Assembly (NCBI GenBank): GCA_946407715.1
Contig: CAMJPH010000053.1
Span: 1 to 17,164, forward strand
DNA length: 17,164 nt
Origin: an uncultured Bacteroidales bacterium
GTDB lineage: Bacteria > Bacteroidota > Bacteroidia > Bacteroidales > WCHB1-69
Reading direction: 5' to 3'
The notes below the pieces were generated by a model. The model made no database searches. It was not told where the DNA came from and saw only the letters and a program-made list of their open reading frames with translations. Position numbers and translations under genes: made by a program. The stretch's first letter is position 1. Each line of letters begins with the position of its first letter. Positions 1 to 7,321 of the stretch are shown here, one piece after another.

Positions 1-1760
1 GCAGCTACGACTTCTTCGGGCAGACGCTCACCTCGGCTGGAACGTATACCCACACGCTGCAGTCCGTTCACGGCTGCGACAGCGTCATTACCCTGACTTT
101 GACGGTCAACCCTGTCTTCAACACGCCCCTCACCGCGGAAATCTGCGACGGCGGCAGCTACGACTTCTTCGGGCAGACGCTCACCACCGCGGGAACCTAC
201 ACCCACACGCTGCAGAGCATTCACGGTTGCGACAGCGTCATCACCTTGACACTGTCCGTGAATTCTGTCTTCAACACGCCTCTCACCACGGAGATCTGCG
301 ACGGCGGCAGCTACAACTTCTTCGGACAAAATCTTACCACTGCAGGCACTTACACCCACACGTTGCAGTCCGTCAACGGTTGCGACAGCGTGATTACATT
401 GACATTGGCGGTCAACCCCGTCTTCAACACACCTGTCTCCGCTGAGATCTGCGAGGGCGGAAGCTACAACTTCTTCGGACAAAATCTTACCACTGCAGGC
501 ACTTACACCCACACGTTGCAGTCCGTCAACGGTTGCGACAGCGTGATTTCGTTGACGCTGACGGTCAACCCCGTTTTCAACACACCGATTTCCGCTGAGA
601 TTTGCGAAGGTGGCAGCTACAACTTCTTCGGACAGACGCTCACCACGGCAGGAACGTACACCCACACCCTGCAAACCATCCACGGTTGCGACAGCGTGAT
701 CACGTTGACATTGACGGTCAACCCGGTCTTCAGCACACCGATCACTGCTGAAATCTGCGAGGGAAGCAGCTACAACTTCTTCGGACAAAACCTCACCACG
801 GCGGGAACTTATATGCATACCCTGCAGAGCATCCACGGCTGCGACAGCATCATTACCCTGACTTTGACGGTCAACCCTGTCTTCAACACGCCTCTCACCG
901 CGGAAATCTGCGAGGGCGGCAGCTACGACTTCTTCGGGCAACAGCTTACCACAGCGGGATCATACACCCACACGCTGCAAAGCATTCACGGCTGCGACAG
1001 CATCATCACCTTGACTTTGACGGTCAATGATGTCATTAACACGCCCCTCTCCGCTGAAATCTGCGAGGGCGGCAGCTACAACTTCTTCGGGCAGACGCTC
1101 ACCACAGCGGGAACTTATATGCATACCCTGCAGAGCATCCACGGCTGCGACAGCGTGATTTCGCTGACCTTAACGGTACTGAGCGTTGACAGCACCGATT
1201 TCACATATGTGACTTGCGACGGATACACGTGGAACGGTGATACCTTCACGGAATCCGGCGACTACACACGGATCTTCACGAATGTCAACGGTTGTGACTC
1301 TGTGGTGACGCTGCATCTCACCATCAACCCGTCGTTCGACATCACCATTTACGACACGGCGGTGCGTCAGCACGAATACACCCTCGGTGATTTCCAAATC
1401 ACGCCGGAAGAAGTTGGCACTTTCACGTATGACCTTGCCGGCACGACAGAGGCGGGCTGCGACAGCACCGTGCACCTCATCCTCACCGTGTTGAACAACG
1501 ACGGCATTCCGGCCATTGAAACAGCAAACGTGGTGATTTTCCCGAACCCGGCACACGCGCTTCTCAATATCAAAGGCGAGAATATGCGAGAAATTTACAT
1601 TTATAATACTGACGGTCAGACAGTTTACTCCAAAGAAAATATTATCAACAACCTGCAGCAAGTGGATGTCTCCCGGTATGCATCCGGTCAATATCTAGTG
1701 AAAATTATATTCGACACTAAACAATCTGTCACGAAAAAAGTCGTTGTTAATTGTAAGTGA
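1..1760 (+). CDS. Repeat-rich secreted surface protein with T9SS C-terminal sorting domain (5' end outside window)
   Basis: The reading frame (codons starting at base 3) is open from the window edge, so this is the C-terminal part of a larger protein. It holds part of one repeat, then seven full 51-aa repeats beginning at 114, 267, 420, 573, 726, 879 and 1032. Each unit has the pattern EIC-[DE]-G-x-SY-x-FFGQ-x-LTTAG-x-Y, then GCDS and a TLTLTV-like strand. Two Cys per unit (in EIC and GCDS) could form a disulfide. Two degenerate units follow (about 1185-1332 and 1333-1490); the last has lost its first Cys. The final part (about 1500-1757), with VIFPNPA near its start and a GQYLVKI strand, matches a type IX secretion (Por) sorting domain. 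Inference: the protein is exported by T9SS and held at or released from the cell surface, perhaps as an adhesin. Ligand and total length are unknown. Confidence 0.9.
   Translation, partial: SYDFFGQTLTSAGTYTHTLQSVHGCDSVITLTLTVNPVFNTPLTAEICDGGSYDFFGQTLTTAGTYTHTLQSIHGCDSVITLTLSVNSVFNTPLTTEICDGGSYNFFGQNLTTAGTYTHTLQSVNGCDSVITLTLAVNPVFNTPVSAEICEGGSYNFFGQNLTTAGTYTHTLQSVNGCDSVISLTLTVNPVFNTPISAEICEGGSYNFFGQTLTTAGTYTHTLQTIHGCDSVITLTLTVNPVFSTPITAEICEGSSYNFFGQNLTTAGTYMHTLQSIHGCDSIITLTLTVNPVFNTPLTAEICEGGSYDFFGQQLTTAGSYTHTLQSIHGCDSIITLTLTVNDVINTPLSAEICEGGSYNFFGQTLTTAGTYMHTLQSIHGCDSVISLTLTVLSVDSTDFTYVTCDGYTWNGDTFTESGDYTRIFTNVNGCDSVVTLHLTINPSFDITIYDTAVRQHEYTLGDFQITPEEVGTFTYDLAGTTEAGCDSTVHLILTVLNNDGIPAIETANVVIFPNPAHALLNIKGENMREIYIYNTDGQTVYSKENIINNLQQVDVSRYASGQYLVKIIFDTKQSVTKKVVVNCK
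3..1184 (+). repeat. In-frame tandem repeats, exact 153-bp period
   Basis: The VFNTP-type segment recurs at 114, 267, 420, 573, 726, 879 and 1032, with the next boundary at 1185, giving a constant 153-bp step and no indels. Some units are nearly identical at DNA level: 309-395 equals 462-548 (87 bp), and 802-849 equals 1108-1155 two units apart. The array continues out of the window upstream. Confidence 0.95.
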
Positions 1761-1811
1761 CGTTTCCTGAAATCAAACATTCTATTCACCTTACAATATT
1801 TATATATATAT

Positions 1812-3452
1812 ATGGCAACAAAAAGATTATTCGTGCTGATTAGCCTTTGCCTCGGTTGCATTCTTCCGATGCAGGCTCAGAAACAGATTTCCGCAAAACT
1901 GACTGAAGCCACCGTTTATTTGCGTGGTGCCGCCCTCACCCATACCGCCTCCGCCACACTCAAAAGCGGCAGTCAGGAGGTGATTATTGATGGACTGAGT
2001 CCCGATATTGAAATCAACAGTCTGAAAGTCAAAGCAAACGGCGTACTTATATCCGCCACTGAATTTTCACAAGATTACCTCACACCACGGGAACAGGCAG
2101 CCCACATCAAGAAACTGCAAGACTCCCTTGACCTCTATAAAGAACAGCTGAAAGACGCTCAGAACGAGTTAGAAGTCCATAAACAGCTGCTCAAGCTGGT
2201 CACCGACGGCACTCAGAACAACATGAGCCAGAAAGATGGTACGGTAACCATCGCCGATATCAATGCCAACATGGAGCTCTACCGCACCAAAGCCGCCGAG
2301 CTGCAGAAAAGCATCGACAAAGACAACAAGAAGATCGAGAAATTGAAAGAAACGGTCAATCGGCTGAAGAACCAAATCAATCAAGACGAGACAGACAACA
2401 TGCAGCTCAACGGCATGTTGCGTCTTTCCGTAAGCGTGCCGGAAAACATTACTACCACCTTTACCATCACCTATTTCACCAACCAAGCACAGTGGGTGCC
2501 GTGCTACGACATCAACATCCCGTCGATGGACAAATCCATCACGCTGCAGTCCAAGGCGAAGGTGCGTCAGGTCACCGGCCTCGACTGGAACAACGTGAAG
2601 CTCACACTCTCCAACGCCACCCCGAACCGTTCTACCGTTGCGCCGGTATTCGCCACTTGGTTCTTGAAATTCCAACGTCCACAAACCATTATCGATGGGG
2701 TGAGAATGCGTTCCCCCAGCACCAGCAATTCCGTGAGTTATGCTGTTGCGGAAGAAAGTGACGCATCTATGGGTTATATTGCCTCACAAAAAACAGCCGC
2801 CCCCATCCTGATGAACGATTTCGTGGAAGTGGAAGACCAGGACATTCAAGTGTCCTTCGCCATTGCCGTCCCATACGATATTCCCGGCAACGGCAAAGAG
2901 AAGCTCATCGACCTGAAGAGCTACGACATCATGGCGGATTTCAAGTACTACAGCATCCCGAAGCTGTCGGACGAAACCTACCTCATCGCCACGCTGTCCG
3001 ACTACGAGAAGTACAACCTGCTGCCCGGCGAGGCCACGGTGACGTTCAACAACACGTTCGTGGGACGTACGCGCCTGCGCCCGAACGACACAGAGAGCCA
3101 GATTTCGCTGACCCTCACCACCGACCCGCGCATCAGCGTGAAACGGGAGAAACAGAAAGACTTCTGCAGCACCAAGCACGTGGGCAACAGCACCACCGTC
3201 ACGCAATCGTATCTGATCACCGTCAAGAACAACCAAAGCAAGGCGGCGAAGCTGACCCTGAAGGAGCAGTACCCGATTTCCAACGACAAGGACATCGAAG
3301 TGAAAGATATTACAGTCACACCGAAGGCCACCTACGACAAGACGAACATCGGCGTGGTGACTTGGGACGTGGAACTGAATCCCGGCGAAACACGCACGTT
3401 CACCGTTACCTACAGCGTAAAGCATCCGAGCGACCGGAACATCGCCTGGTAA
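1812..3452 (+). CDS. Exported DUF4140/DUF4139 (mucoidy inhibitor MuiA-like) protein
   Basis: The 546-residue protein starts with a Sec signal peptide (basic MATKRL, hydrophobic core, likely cleavage after MQAQ near residue 23). Residues about 28-90 look like the DUF4140 N-terminal domain (TEATVYLRGA, EVIIDGLSPDIEINSLKV). Residues about 93-125 and 155-195 are Lys/Glu/Gln-rich with heptad spacing, likely a coiled coil. From about residue 205 to the end is the beta-rich DUF4139 domain, with the typical NQAQWVPCYDI and DWNNVKLTLSNATPN blocks. The length fits the family. The name mucoidy inhibitor comes from family annotation; no biochemical role is known to me. It lies 51 nt after the T9SS protein with no terminator or clear TAnnTTTG promoter between them, so co-transcription is possible. 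The start follows an AT-rich leader without a Shine-Dalgarno sequence. Confidence 0.85.
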   Translation: MATKRLFVLISLCLGCILPMQAQKQISAKLTEATVYLRGAALTHTASATLKSGSQEVIIDGLSPDIEINSLKVKANGVLISATEFSQDYLTPREQAAHIKKLQDSLDLYKEQLKDAQNELEVHKQLLKLVTDGTQNNMSQKDGTVTIADINANMELYRTKAAELQKSIDKDNKKIEKLKETVNRLKNQINQDETDNMQLNGMLRLSVSVPENITTTFTITYFTNQAQWVPCYDINIPSMDKSITLQSKAKVRQVTGLDWNNVKLTLSNATPNRSTVAPVFATWFLKFQRPQTIIDGVRMRSPSTSNSVSYAVAEESDASMGYIASQKTAAPILMNDFVEVEDQDIQVSFAIAVPYDIPGNGKEKLIDLKSYDIMADFKYYSIPKLSDETYLIATLSDYEKYNLLPGEATVTFNNTFVGRTRLRPNDTESQISLTLTTDPRISVKREKQKDFCSTKHVGNSTTVTQSYLITVKNNQSKAAKLTLKEQYPISNDKDIEVKDITVTPKATYDKTNIGVVTWDVELNPGETRTFTVTYSVKHPSDRNIAW

Positions 3453-3454
3453 AC

Positions 3455-3484
3455 GGCGAATTTTGCGAATTTAGCGAATTTAGC
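3455..3484 (+). repeat. 9-bp tandem repeat GCGAATTTA (three units)
   Basis: Units at 3456, 3465 and 3474 (GCGAATTTT, then GCGAATTTA twice) begin 3 nt after the stop of the DUF4139 gene. They are the same sequence type and orientation as the repeats at 4070-4116 and opposite to those at 4166-4245. Confidence 0.75.
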
Positions 3485-3595
3485 ACGTATATTTTGCAAA
3501 GCGTTGCCAATATTTTAAATGTTTATTGTTAATAATTTGAGGTATCGGATGCTCTGTTAGAAAAGCAAATACTTGTCAAACAATAGACTACACAG

Positions 3596-3629
3596 AAAAT
3601 CACCGGAATCTTACTTTCGGTGATTTTTT
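3596..3629 (+). terminator. Rho-independent terminator
   Basis: A 10-bp perfect stem, AAAATCACCG (3596-3605) with CGGTGATTTT (3618-3627), encloses a 12-nt loop and runs into T residues. It probably ends transcription from the DUF4139 gene about 145 nt upstream and separates it from the GxxExxY gene. Confidence 0.75.
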
Positions 3630-3644
3630 ATTATAGGTTTTTCA

Positions 3645-3652
3645 TATCTTTG
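3645..3652 (+). promoter_or_regulatory. Bacteroidota -7 promoter element for the GxxExxY gene
   Basis: TATCTTTG matches TAnnTTTG and lies 33 nt before the ATG at 3686, just after a terminator. No convincing TTG -33 box is seen at 19 bp, so the call rests on the -7 element and its position. Confidence 0.5.
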
Positions 3653-3685
3653 CTTCCAAACATTATAAACAAAATACACTTTAAT

Positions 3686-4084
3686 ATGAATGACAAAATA
3701 CTATTCAGAAAAGAATCGTACTGTCTTATTGGTGCAGCAATGGCTGTTCACAGCGAATTAGGGTGCGGTTTCACAGAGCCTGTTTATCAGGAAGCGTTTG
3801 AAAAGGAACTCCTTTGGCGGCGTATTCCCTTTGAGCGGGAAAAGACATTCAAGGTGTATTACAAAGGGGTTGAACCAAATAAGCGTTTTGTTCCGGATTT
3901 CTTTTGTTATGGAAAAATTATTGTTGAATTGAAAGCGGTGTCTGATTTGACAGGGGAGCATCATTCTCAGGTGTACAACTACTTAAAGGCAAGTGGTGTG
4001 GATTTGGGGCTACTGATTAATTTCGGAAAGACCTCATTGGATTACAAGCGAATTCCCTGCACAACCAAATTTGTCGGCGAATAG
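3686..4084 (+). CDS. GxxExxY family protein, PD-(D/E)xK nuclease-like
   Basis: This 132-residue protein carries the family signature G28-F-T-E31-P-V-Y34. It also has a PD-(D/E)xK-like core, P70-D71 followed by E81-L-K83 in a beta strand, and ends with the typical LGLLINFG strand. The family belongs to the PD-(D/E)xK superfamily; its substrate is not known to me. The ATG at 3686 was chosen because a TTG-initiated extension to 3620 would run through the terminator and the promoter element at 3645-3652. It is a single-gene unit between the DUF4139 gene and the ribosomal operon. Its last codons (FVGE and stop) lie in a copy of the TTTGTCGGCGAAT repeat, and GCGAATT/TTCGC arrays occur on both sides. 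Nuclease activity is inferred from the motif only. Confidence 0.85.
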   Translation: MNDKILFRKESYCLIGAAMAVHSELGCGFTEPVYQEAFEKELLWRRIPFEREKTFKVYYKGVEPNKRFVPDFFCYGKIIVELKAVSDLTGEHHSQVYNYLKASGVDLGLLINFGKTSLDYKRIPCTTKFVGE

Positions 4085-4116
4085 TTTGTCGGCGAATTAA
4101 GCAAATTTAGCGAATT
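4070..4116 (+). repeat. Forward GGCGAATT repeats overlapping the GxxExxY stop codon
   Basis: TTTGTCGGCGAATAG (4070-4084) is followed directly by TTTGTCGGCGAATTA (4085-4099), a 15-bp tandem duplication whose first copy contains the stop codon. AAATTTAGCGAATT (about 4103-4116) continues the GCGAATTTA unit seen at 3455-3484. Confidence 0.75.
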
Positions 4117-4165
4117 GTATTTACAAAATAGGGTCCAACACACATATATTGTATATTGTATATTA

Positions 4166-4245
4166 TTCGCATAATTCGCATAATTCGCCGATAGTCAAAT
4201 TCGCAAAATTCGCATAATTCGCCGACTGTTGATAACTTCGCCGAG
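4166..4245 (-). repeat. Inverted TTCGCATAA/TTCGCCGA array
   Basis: Nine-bp TTCGC units start at 4166, 4175, 4184, 4200, 4209, 4218 and 4237. The first six form two related 27-bp blocks (4166-4192 and 4200-4226) separated by 7 bp. They are the reverse complement of the forward repeats: GTCGGCGAATTA (4088-4099) pairs perfectly with TAATTCGCCGAC (4215-4226). An imperfect long inverted repeat could therefore form around an AT-rich centre. Confidence 0.75.
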
Positions 4246-4270
4246 TTGTTGAAAAAAAAATTCGTAAGCT

Positions 4271-4301
4271 ATTGATTGTATGCAAAAAAAGACTATTTTT
4301 G
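4271..4301 (+). promoter_or_regulatory. Consensus Bacteroidota promoter of the ribosomal operon
   Basis: ATTG (4271-4274), a 19-bp spacer and TATTTTTG (4294-4301) match the -33/-7 architecture of the Bacteroidota primary sigma factor. Transcription would start near 4308, giving a leader of about 90 nt before rplV. The 313-nt gap 4085-4397 holds only the repeats, this promoter, the leader and a possible 13-codon upstream ORF. Confidence 0.8.
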
Positions 4302-4315
4302 CCGCCAATTTGATA

Positions 4316-4357
4316 ATGTACGTAAAAAAGGCATCTATCAAGCAGTTAAACATCTGA
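4316..4357 (+). other. Possible 13-codon upstream ORF in the rplV leader
   Basis: ATG at 4316 opens MYVKKASIKQLNI followed by TGA, starting only about 8 nt after the predicted transcription start and ending 40 nt before rplV. It could be a leader peptide or a chance ORF; the sequence alone does not decide. Confidence 0.2.
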
Positions 4358-4397
4358 ATATCAGAAAAATATAAAGTAATAAAAGACAAAAATAACA

Positions 4398-4835
4398 ATG
4401 AGTGTAAAACAGAAAAACGCGGCAAATGCGCGTAAAGAAGCAATGAAAACGGTGTACGTGGCCCGATTAGTGGATAATCCGACCTCACCGCGCAAGACCA
4501 GAATTATGGCCAACGTCATTCGTGGCAAGAATGTAGATTACGCTATGAATGTGTTGAAGTACTCTCACAGAGAGGCATCTGAAAAATTACTGAAACTGTT
4601 GAAGTCGGCCGTTGCCAACTGGCAGGTGAAGAACGAGGACAAGCGCCTCGAGGACGCCGATTTATACGTCAAGACCATCATGGTTGACGGAGGCAGAATG
4701 CTCAAGCGTATCCGCACCGCCCCCCAAGGCCGTGCAGCCCGCATCCGCAAGCGTTCCAACCATGTTACGTTGATTCTCGGCGACAGAAACGAAGAGAATG
4801 TACAGGTGACAAATATTGAAGAATCACAAAAATAA
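4398..4835 (+). CDS. rplV: 50S ribosomal protein L22 (uL22)
   Basis: The 145-aa protein binds 23S rRNA and lines the peptide exit tunnel through its long beta hairpin. Recognisable blocks are TSPRKTRIMANVIRGKNVDYAMNVL (described in parts: TSPRKTR, then IRGK), the ASEKLLKLLKSAVANW helix, and the hairpin and C-terminal strand GRMLKRIRTAPQGRA...IRKRSNHVTLIL. It is the first gene of the operon here, directly behind a consensus promoter and about 90 nt of leader. This is odd, because rpsS normally precedes it in the S10 cluster. The leader before ATG is A-rich without a Shine-Dalgarno sequence. rpsC follows after 11 nt. Confidence 0.97.
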   Translation: MSVKQKNAANARKEAMKTVYVARLVDNPTSPRKTRIMANVIRGKNVDYAMNVLKYSHREASEKLLKLLKSAVANWQVKNEDKRLEDADLYVKTIMVDGGRMLKRIRTAPQGRAARIRKRSNHVTLILGDRNEENVQVTNIEESQK

Positions 4836-4846
4836 TAAAGTAAAGT

Positions 4847-5602
4847 ATGGGTCAAAAAGTTAATCCTATCGGCTTGCGCCTCGGAATTGTGAGAGGCTGG
4901 GACTCTAATTGGTACGGCGGCAAAAATTTCGCCGGTAAAATCGTCGAAGATGACAAAATTAGAAAGTATTTGAATGCTAAGTTCTCAAAAGCCGGCATTT
5001 CGAAAATCTACATTGAAAGAACCTTAAAACTCGTCACGGTGACCATCAGCGCTGGTCGTCCCGGTGTCATCATCGGAAAAGGCGGCGCGGAAGTTGACAG
5101 CGTGAAAGAGGAACTGAAAGTGATCACCGGCAAGGAGATCCAAATCAACATCATGGAAGTCAAACGCCCTGATCTGGACGCACAACTCGTGGCGCAGAAC
5201 ATCGCCCGCCAGATTGAAGGTCGTGTGACATACAAGAAAGCGGTGAAGACCGCCATCTCCGCCACCATGCGTGCCCAAGCCGAGGGCATCAAGGTGACCG
5301 TGGCCGGTCGTCTCGGCGGTGCTGAAATCGCCCGTGCCGAGCACTTCAAAGATGGCCGTATCCCGTTGCACACCCTTCGTGCCGACATCGACTACGCTCC
5401 CGTGGAGGCTCACACCACCTACGGCTGCATCGGCGTGAAAGTGTGGATCTGCCGTGGCATCGTTTACGGCAAACGTGACCTCTTCGCCAACGAGGCCGCC
5501 AAGGAACAACGCCCGTCCAACAACGGCAAGAAGATGTTCCGCGGACCGCGCAGAGACCGCGACAACCGCAACCGCAACAACAACAGAAATCACAATAATT
5601 AA
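4847..5602 (+). CDS. rpsC: 30S ribosomal protein S3 (uS3)
   Basis: The 251-aa protein sits at the mRNA entry of the small subunit and helps unwind mRNA. The start [14 protein letters not shown] is diagnostic. The KH domain GxxG loop is seen in [18 protein letters not shown] (about residues 74-91), and the C-terminal domain has [30 protein letters not shown] sequence and a conserved GVKVWICRG strand. About 25 extra C-terminal residues form a basic, Asn/Arg-rich low-complexity tail from GPRRDRD to the end, which should be disordered. Spacing to rplP is 48 nt, one of the two longest gaps in the operon. Confidence 0.97.
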   Translation: MGQKVNPIGLRLGIVRGWDSNWYGGKNFAGKIVEDDKIRKYLNAKFSKAGISKIYIERTLKLVTVTISAGRPGVIIGKGGAEVDSVKEELKVITGKEIQINIMEVKRPDLDAQLVAQNIARQIEGRVTYKKAVKTAISATMRAQAEGIKVTVAGRLGGAEIARAEHFKDGRIPLHTLRADIDYAPVEAHTTYGCIGVKVWICRGIVYGKRDLFANEAAKEQRPSNNGKKMFRGPRRDRDNRNRNNNRNHNN

Positions 5603-5650
5603 ACCGACGCCAAGATGCCGGTAAATCAATAATCAAAAACATTAAAAGCA

Positions 5651-6076
5651 ATGTTACAACCGAAAAAGCTCAAATACAGAAGGCCGCAGAAGGGCAGAAT
5701 GAAAAGCATCACCAAGCGTGGTTCTGAAATCGCATTCGGCTCTTTCGCACTGAAAACGTTGGACCAGTACTGGATCACCGCCCGCCAAATTGAGGCTGCC
5801 CGTCAGGCTATCACCCGTGAGATGAAGCGTCAGGGACAGCTCTGGATCCGAATCTTCCCCGACCGCCCCGTGACCGCCAAGGGTTTGGGTGTCCGTATGG
5901 GTAAAGGTAAGGGTACCCCCGAATACTACGCTGCACGCGTAAGCCCGGGTCGCATTCTTTTCGAAGCCGACGGCATTCCGTTGGAAGTAGCCCGCGAGGC
6001 TATGAGACTCGGCGCGCAAAAACTGCCCGTGCACACGAAATTCATTGTCAGAAGAGATTATTCAGAAGAAATTTAA
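5651..6076 (+). CDS. rplP: 50S ribosomal protein L16 (uL16)
   Basis: The 141-aa protein lies near the A site and peptidyl-transferase centre and stabilises tRNA and 5S rRNA contacts. Its start [18 protein letters not shown] is typical, as are the [18 protein letters not shown] helix, [24 protein letters not shown] and the C-terminal [19 protein letters not shown]. The length is normal. An A-rich leader precedes the ATG. Its stop codon TAA lies directly in front of the Shine-Dalgarno sequence of rpmC. Confidence 0.97.
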   Translation: MLQPKKLKYRRPQKGRMKSITKRGSEIAFGSFALKTLDQYWITARQIEAARQAITREMKRQGQLWIRIFPDRPVTAKGLGVRMGKGKGTPEYYAARVSPGRILFEADGIPLEVAREAMRLGAQKLPVHTKFIVRRDYSEEI

Positions 6077-6077
6077 T

Positions 6078-6083
6078 AGGAGG
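6078..6083 (+). promoter_or_regulatory. Strong Shine-Dalgarno AGGAGG before rpmC
   Basis: AGGAGG lies 8 nt before the rpmC ATG and 1 nt after the rplP stop codon. Such sites are uncommon in Bacteroidota, and most other genes in this operon lack one. The block TTAATAGGAGGAGAA (6073-6087) is repeated exactly before rplF. Confidence 0.8.
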
Positions 6084-6091
6084 AGAATAGT

Positions 6092-6292
6092 ATGAAACAA
6101 CAAGAAATCAACGAATTGACCACCCCCGAACTGAGGGAAAGACTGGCCACTGAAAAAGACAGACTGGTCACGATGCGCTTGAATCACGCCATCTCCCCCC
6201 TGGAAAATCCCCAGTCAATTAAAGCTCAACGCAGAGACATCGCCCGCCTCATGACGGAACTGCGCAAACGCGAAATGAACGAGAATAAATAA
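6092..6292 (+). CDS. rpmC: 50S ribosomal protein L29 (uL29)
   Basis: A 66-aa helical-hairpin protein near the exit tunnel, part of the docking area for trigger factor and SRP together with L23. The family pattern is clear: EINELTTPELRERLATEKDRL, then a second helix ending in IKAQRRDIARLMTELRKRE. The length is standard. It is 15 nt downstream of rplP and carries a perfect AGGAGG at an 8-nt spacing. Confidence 0.95.
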   Translation: MKQQEINELTTPELRERLATEKDRLVTMRLNHAISPLENPQSIKAQRRDIARLMTELRKREMNENK

Positions 6293-6310
6293 CCCTATCA
6301 CTGAAACATT

Positions 6311-6565
6311 ATGGAAAGAAATAACAGAAAAGTGAGAGAAGGCATTGTCGTGAGCGACAAGATGGACAAGTCTATCGTCATCAAGGTCGAACGCAAGATG
6401 AAACACCCCATTTACGGTAAGTTCCTGAAACGTTCCACCAAATTCATGGCACACGACGAGAAAAACGAGTGCCGTATCGGTGACAGAGTGAGAATTATGG
6501 AAACCAGACCTTTGTCAAAGAACAAATGCTGGCGTTTAATTGAAATCGTAGAAAAGGCTAAATAA
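6311..6565 (+). CDS. rpsQ: 30S ribosomal protein S17 (uS17)
   Basis: An 84-aa OB-fold protein that binds 16S rRNA early in 30S assembly. Diagnostic segments are [19 protein letters not shown], the central [19 protein letters not shown], and [20 protein letters not shown]. Normal family length. It starts 18 nt after rpmC without a Shine-Dalgarno sequence, and rplN follows after 4 nt. Confidence 0.97.
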   Translation: MERNNRKVREGIVVSDKMDKSIVIKVERKMKHPIYGKFLKRSTKFMAHDEKNECRIGDRVRIMETRPLSKNKCWRLIEIVEKAK

Positions 6566-6569
6566 CATT

Positions 6570-6938
6570 ATGATACAGCAAGAATCAAGATTAGCAGTTG
6601 CAGATAACAGCGGCGCGAAGGAAGTGCTCTGTATCCGCGTATTGGGCGGCACCAAGAAACGCTATGCACGCGTGGGCGACAAAATCGTGGTCGCCATCAA
6701 GAGTGCCATCCCCTCCGGCCAGGTCAAAGCCGGCACCGTGTCCAAAGCAGTGGTCGTCCGCACCAAACGTCACGTCCGCAGAAACGACGGTTCCTACATC
6801 AAGTTCGATGACAACGCCGTGGTCCTGCTGACCGCCACCGATGAGTTGCGCGGCACCCGTATCTTCGGACCCGTGGCCCGTGAGCTTCGTGAGAAACAGT
6901 TCATGAAAATTGTCTCTTTGGCCCCCGAAGTGTTATAA
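6570..6938 (+). CDS. rplN: 50S ribosomal protein L14 (uL14)
   Basis: The 122-aa protein forms an intersubunit bridge and is the binding site of the silencing factor RsfS. Start [19 protein letters not shown] and the ending [19 protein letters not shown] are diagnostic, with [20 protein letters not shown] in between. In Escherichia coli this gene opens the spc operon; here it is internal, 4 nt after rpsQ. It is followed by a 68-nt gap, the longest in the operon. Confidence 0.97.
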   Translation: MIQQESRLAVADNSGAKEVLCIRVLGGTKKRYARVGDKIVVAIKSAIPSGQVKAGTVSKAVVVRTKRHVRRNDGSYIKFDDNAVVLLTATDELRGTRIFGPVARELREKQFMKIVSLAPEVL

Positions 6939-6962
6939 TCAAGTCAATAAACATTATTAATA

Positions 6963-6987
6963 CAATTGACAAAGACCAATTGACAAA
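6963..6987 (+). repeat. Direct repeat CAATTGACAAA x2 in the rplN-rplX gap
   Basis: CAATTGACAAA occurs at 6963-6973 and again at 6977-6987, a 14-bp step. It could be a small tandem duplication or a regulator or RNA-binding site. No TAnnTTTG element follows, so an internal promoter of the usual type is not supported. Confidence 0.5.
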
Positions 6988-7006
6988 CATTAAAGCAAAA
7001 AAAGAA

Positions 7007-7321
7007 ATGAAACTGAAAATCAAAAAAGGCGACACTGTTAAAGTGATTACCGGTGAGTACAAAGGTACCCAAGGTAAAGTGCTGGAAGTGCTCCCCAAAG
7101 AGAACAAGGCTTTGGTGGAGGGCTGCAACATGGTGTCCAAAAGCACCAAACCCTCTGCAGCAGCACCCAACGGCGGCATCATCAAGAAAGAAGCCCCGAT
7201 CCACATCTCCAACCTCATGGTGGTTGACGCTAAAGGAAACGCTACCCGCGTAGGTAGAAAGTTGAACGACAACGGTAAATTAGTCAGATATTCTAAAAAG
7301 TCAGGAGAGGAGATCAAGTAA
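7007..7321 (+). CDS. rplX: 50S ribosomal protein L24 (uL24)
   Basis: A 104-aa assembly-initiator protein that binds 23S rRNA domain I and lies at the tunnel exit. The KOW motif is visible near the N-terminus ([20 protein letters not shown], residues about 5-24), followed by [25 protein letters not shown] and [13 protein letters not shown]. The ATG at 7007 gives a normal length; a TTG at 6980 would add nine residues that the family lacks. Its TAA shares a base with the ATG of rplE, suggesting translational coupling. Confidence 0.95.
   Translation: MKLKIKKGDTVKVITGEYKGTQGKVLEVLPKENKALVEGCNMVSKSTKPSAAAPNGGIIKKEAPIHISNLMVVDAKGNATRVGRKLNDNGKLVRYSKKSGEEIK
7308..7312 (+). promoter_or_regulatory. 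Shine-Dalgarno AGGAG before rplE
   Basis: AGGAG, within the purine run AGGAGAGGAG (7303-7312) inside the end of rplX, lies 8 nt before the rplE ATG at 7321. This is the same spacing as at rpmC and rplF. Confidence 0.6.

Noticed and set aside
1..1190. 153-bp repeats as a CRISPR array
   Set aside because: The units are contiguous, in frame and coding, with no unique spacers.
4088..4245. GCGAATT/TTCGC arrays as CRISPR or integron attC sites
   Set aside because: Units are 9 bp with 0-10 bp spacers, there are no spacer-sized unique sequences, and no cas or integrase gene is present.
5024..5629. 201-codon minus-strand ORF opposite rpsC
   Set aside because: Rich in His, Gly, Ala and Val without motifs, and fully explained as the antisense of rpsC.
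6963..6987. TTGACA-like hexamers as a sigma-70 -35 box
   Set aside because: Bacteroidota promoters do not use this box and no TAnnTTTG element follows at the right distance.
6980..7006. TTG start of rplX at 6980
   Set aside because: It would add nine residues not found in L24 and lie inside the direct repeat; ATG at 7007 gives the family length.
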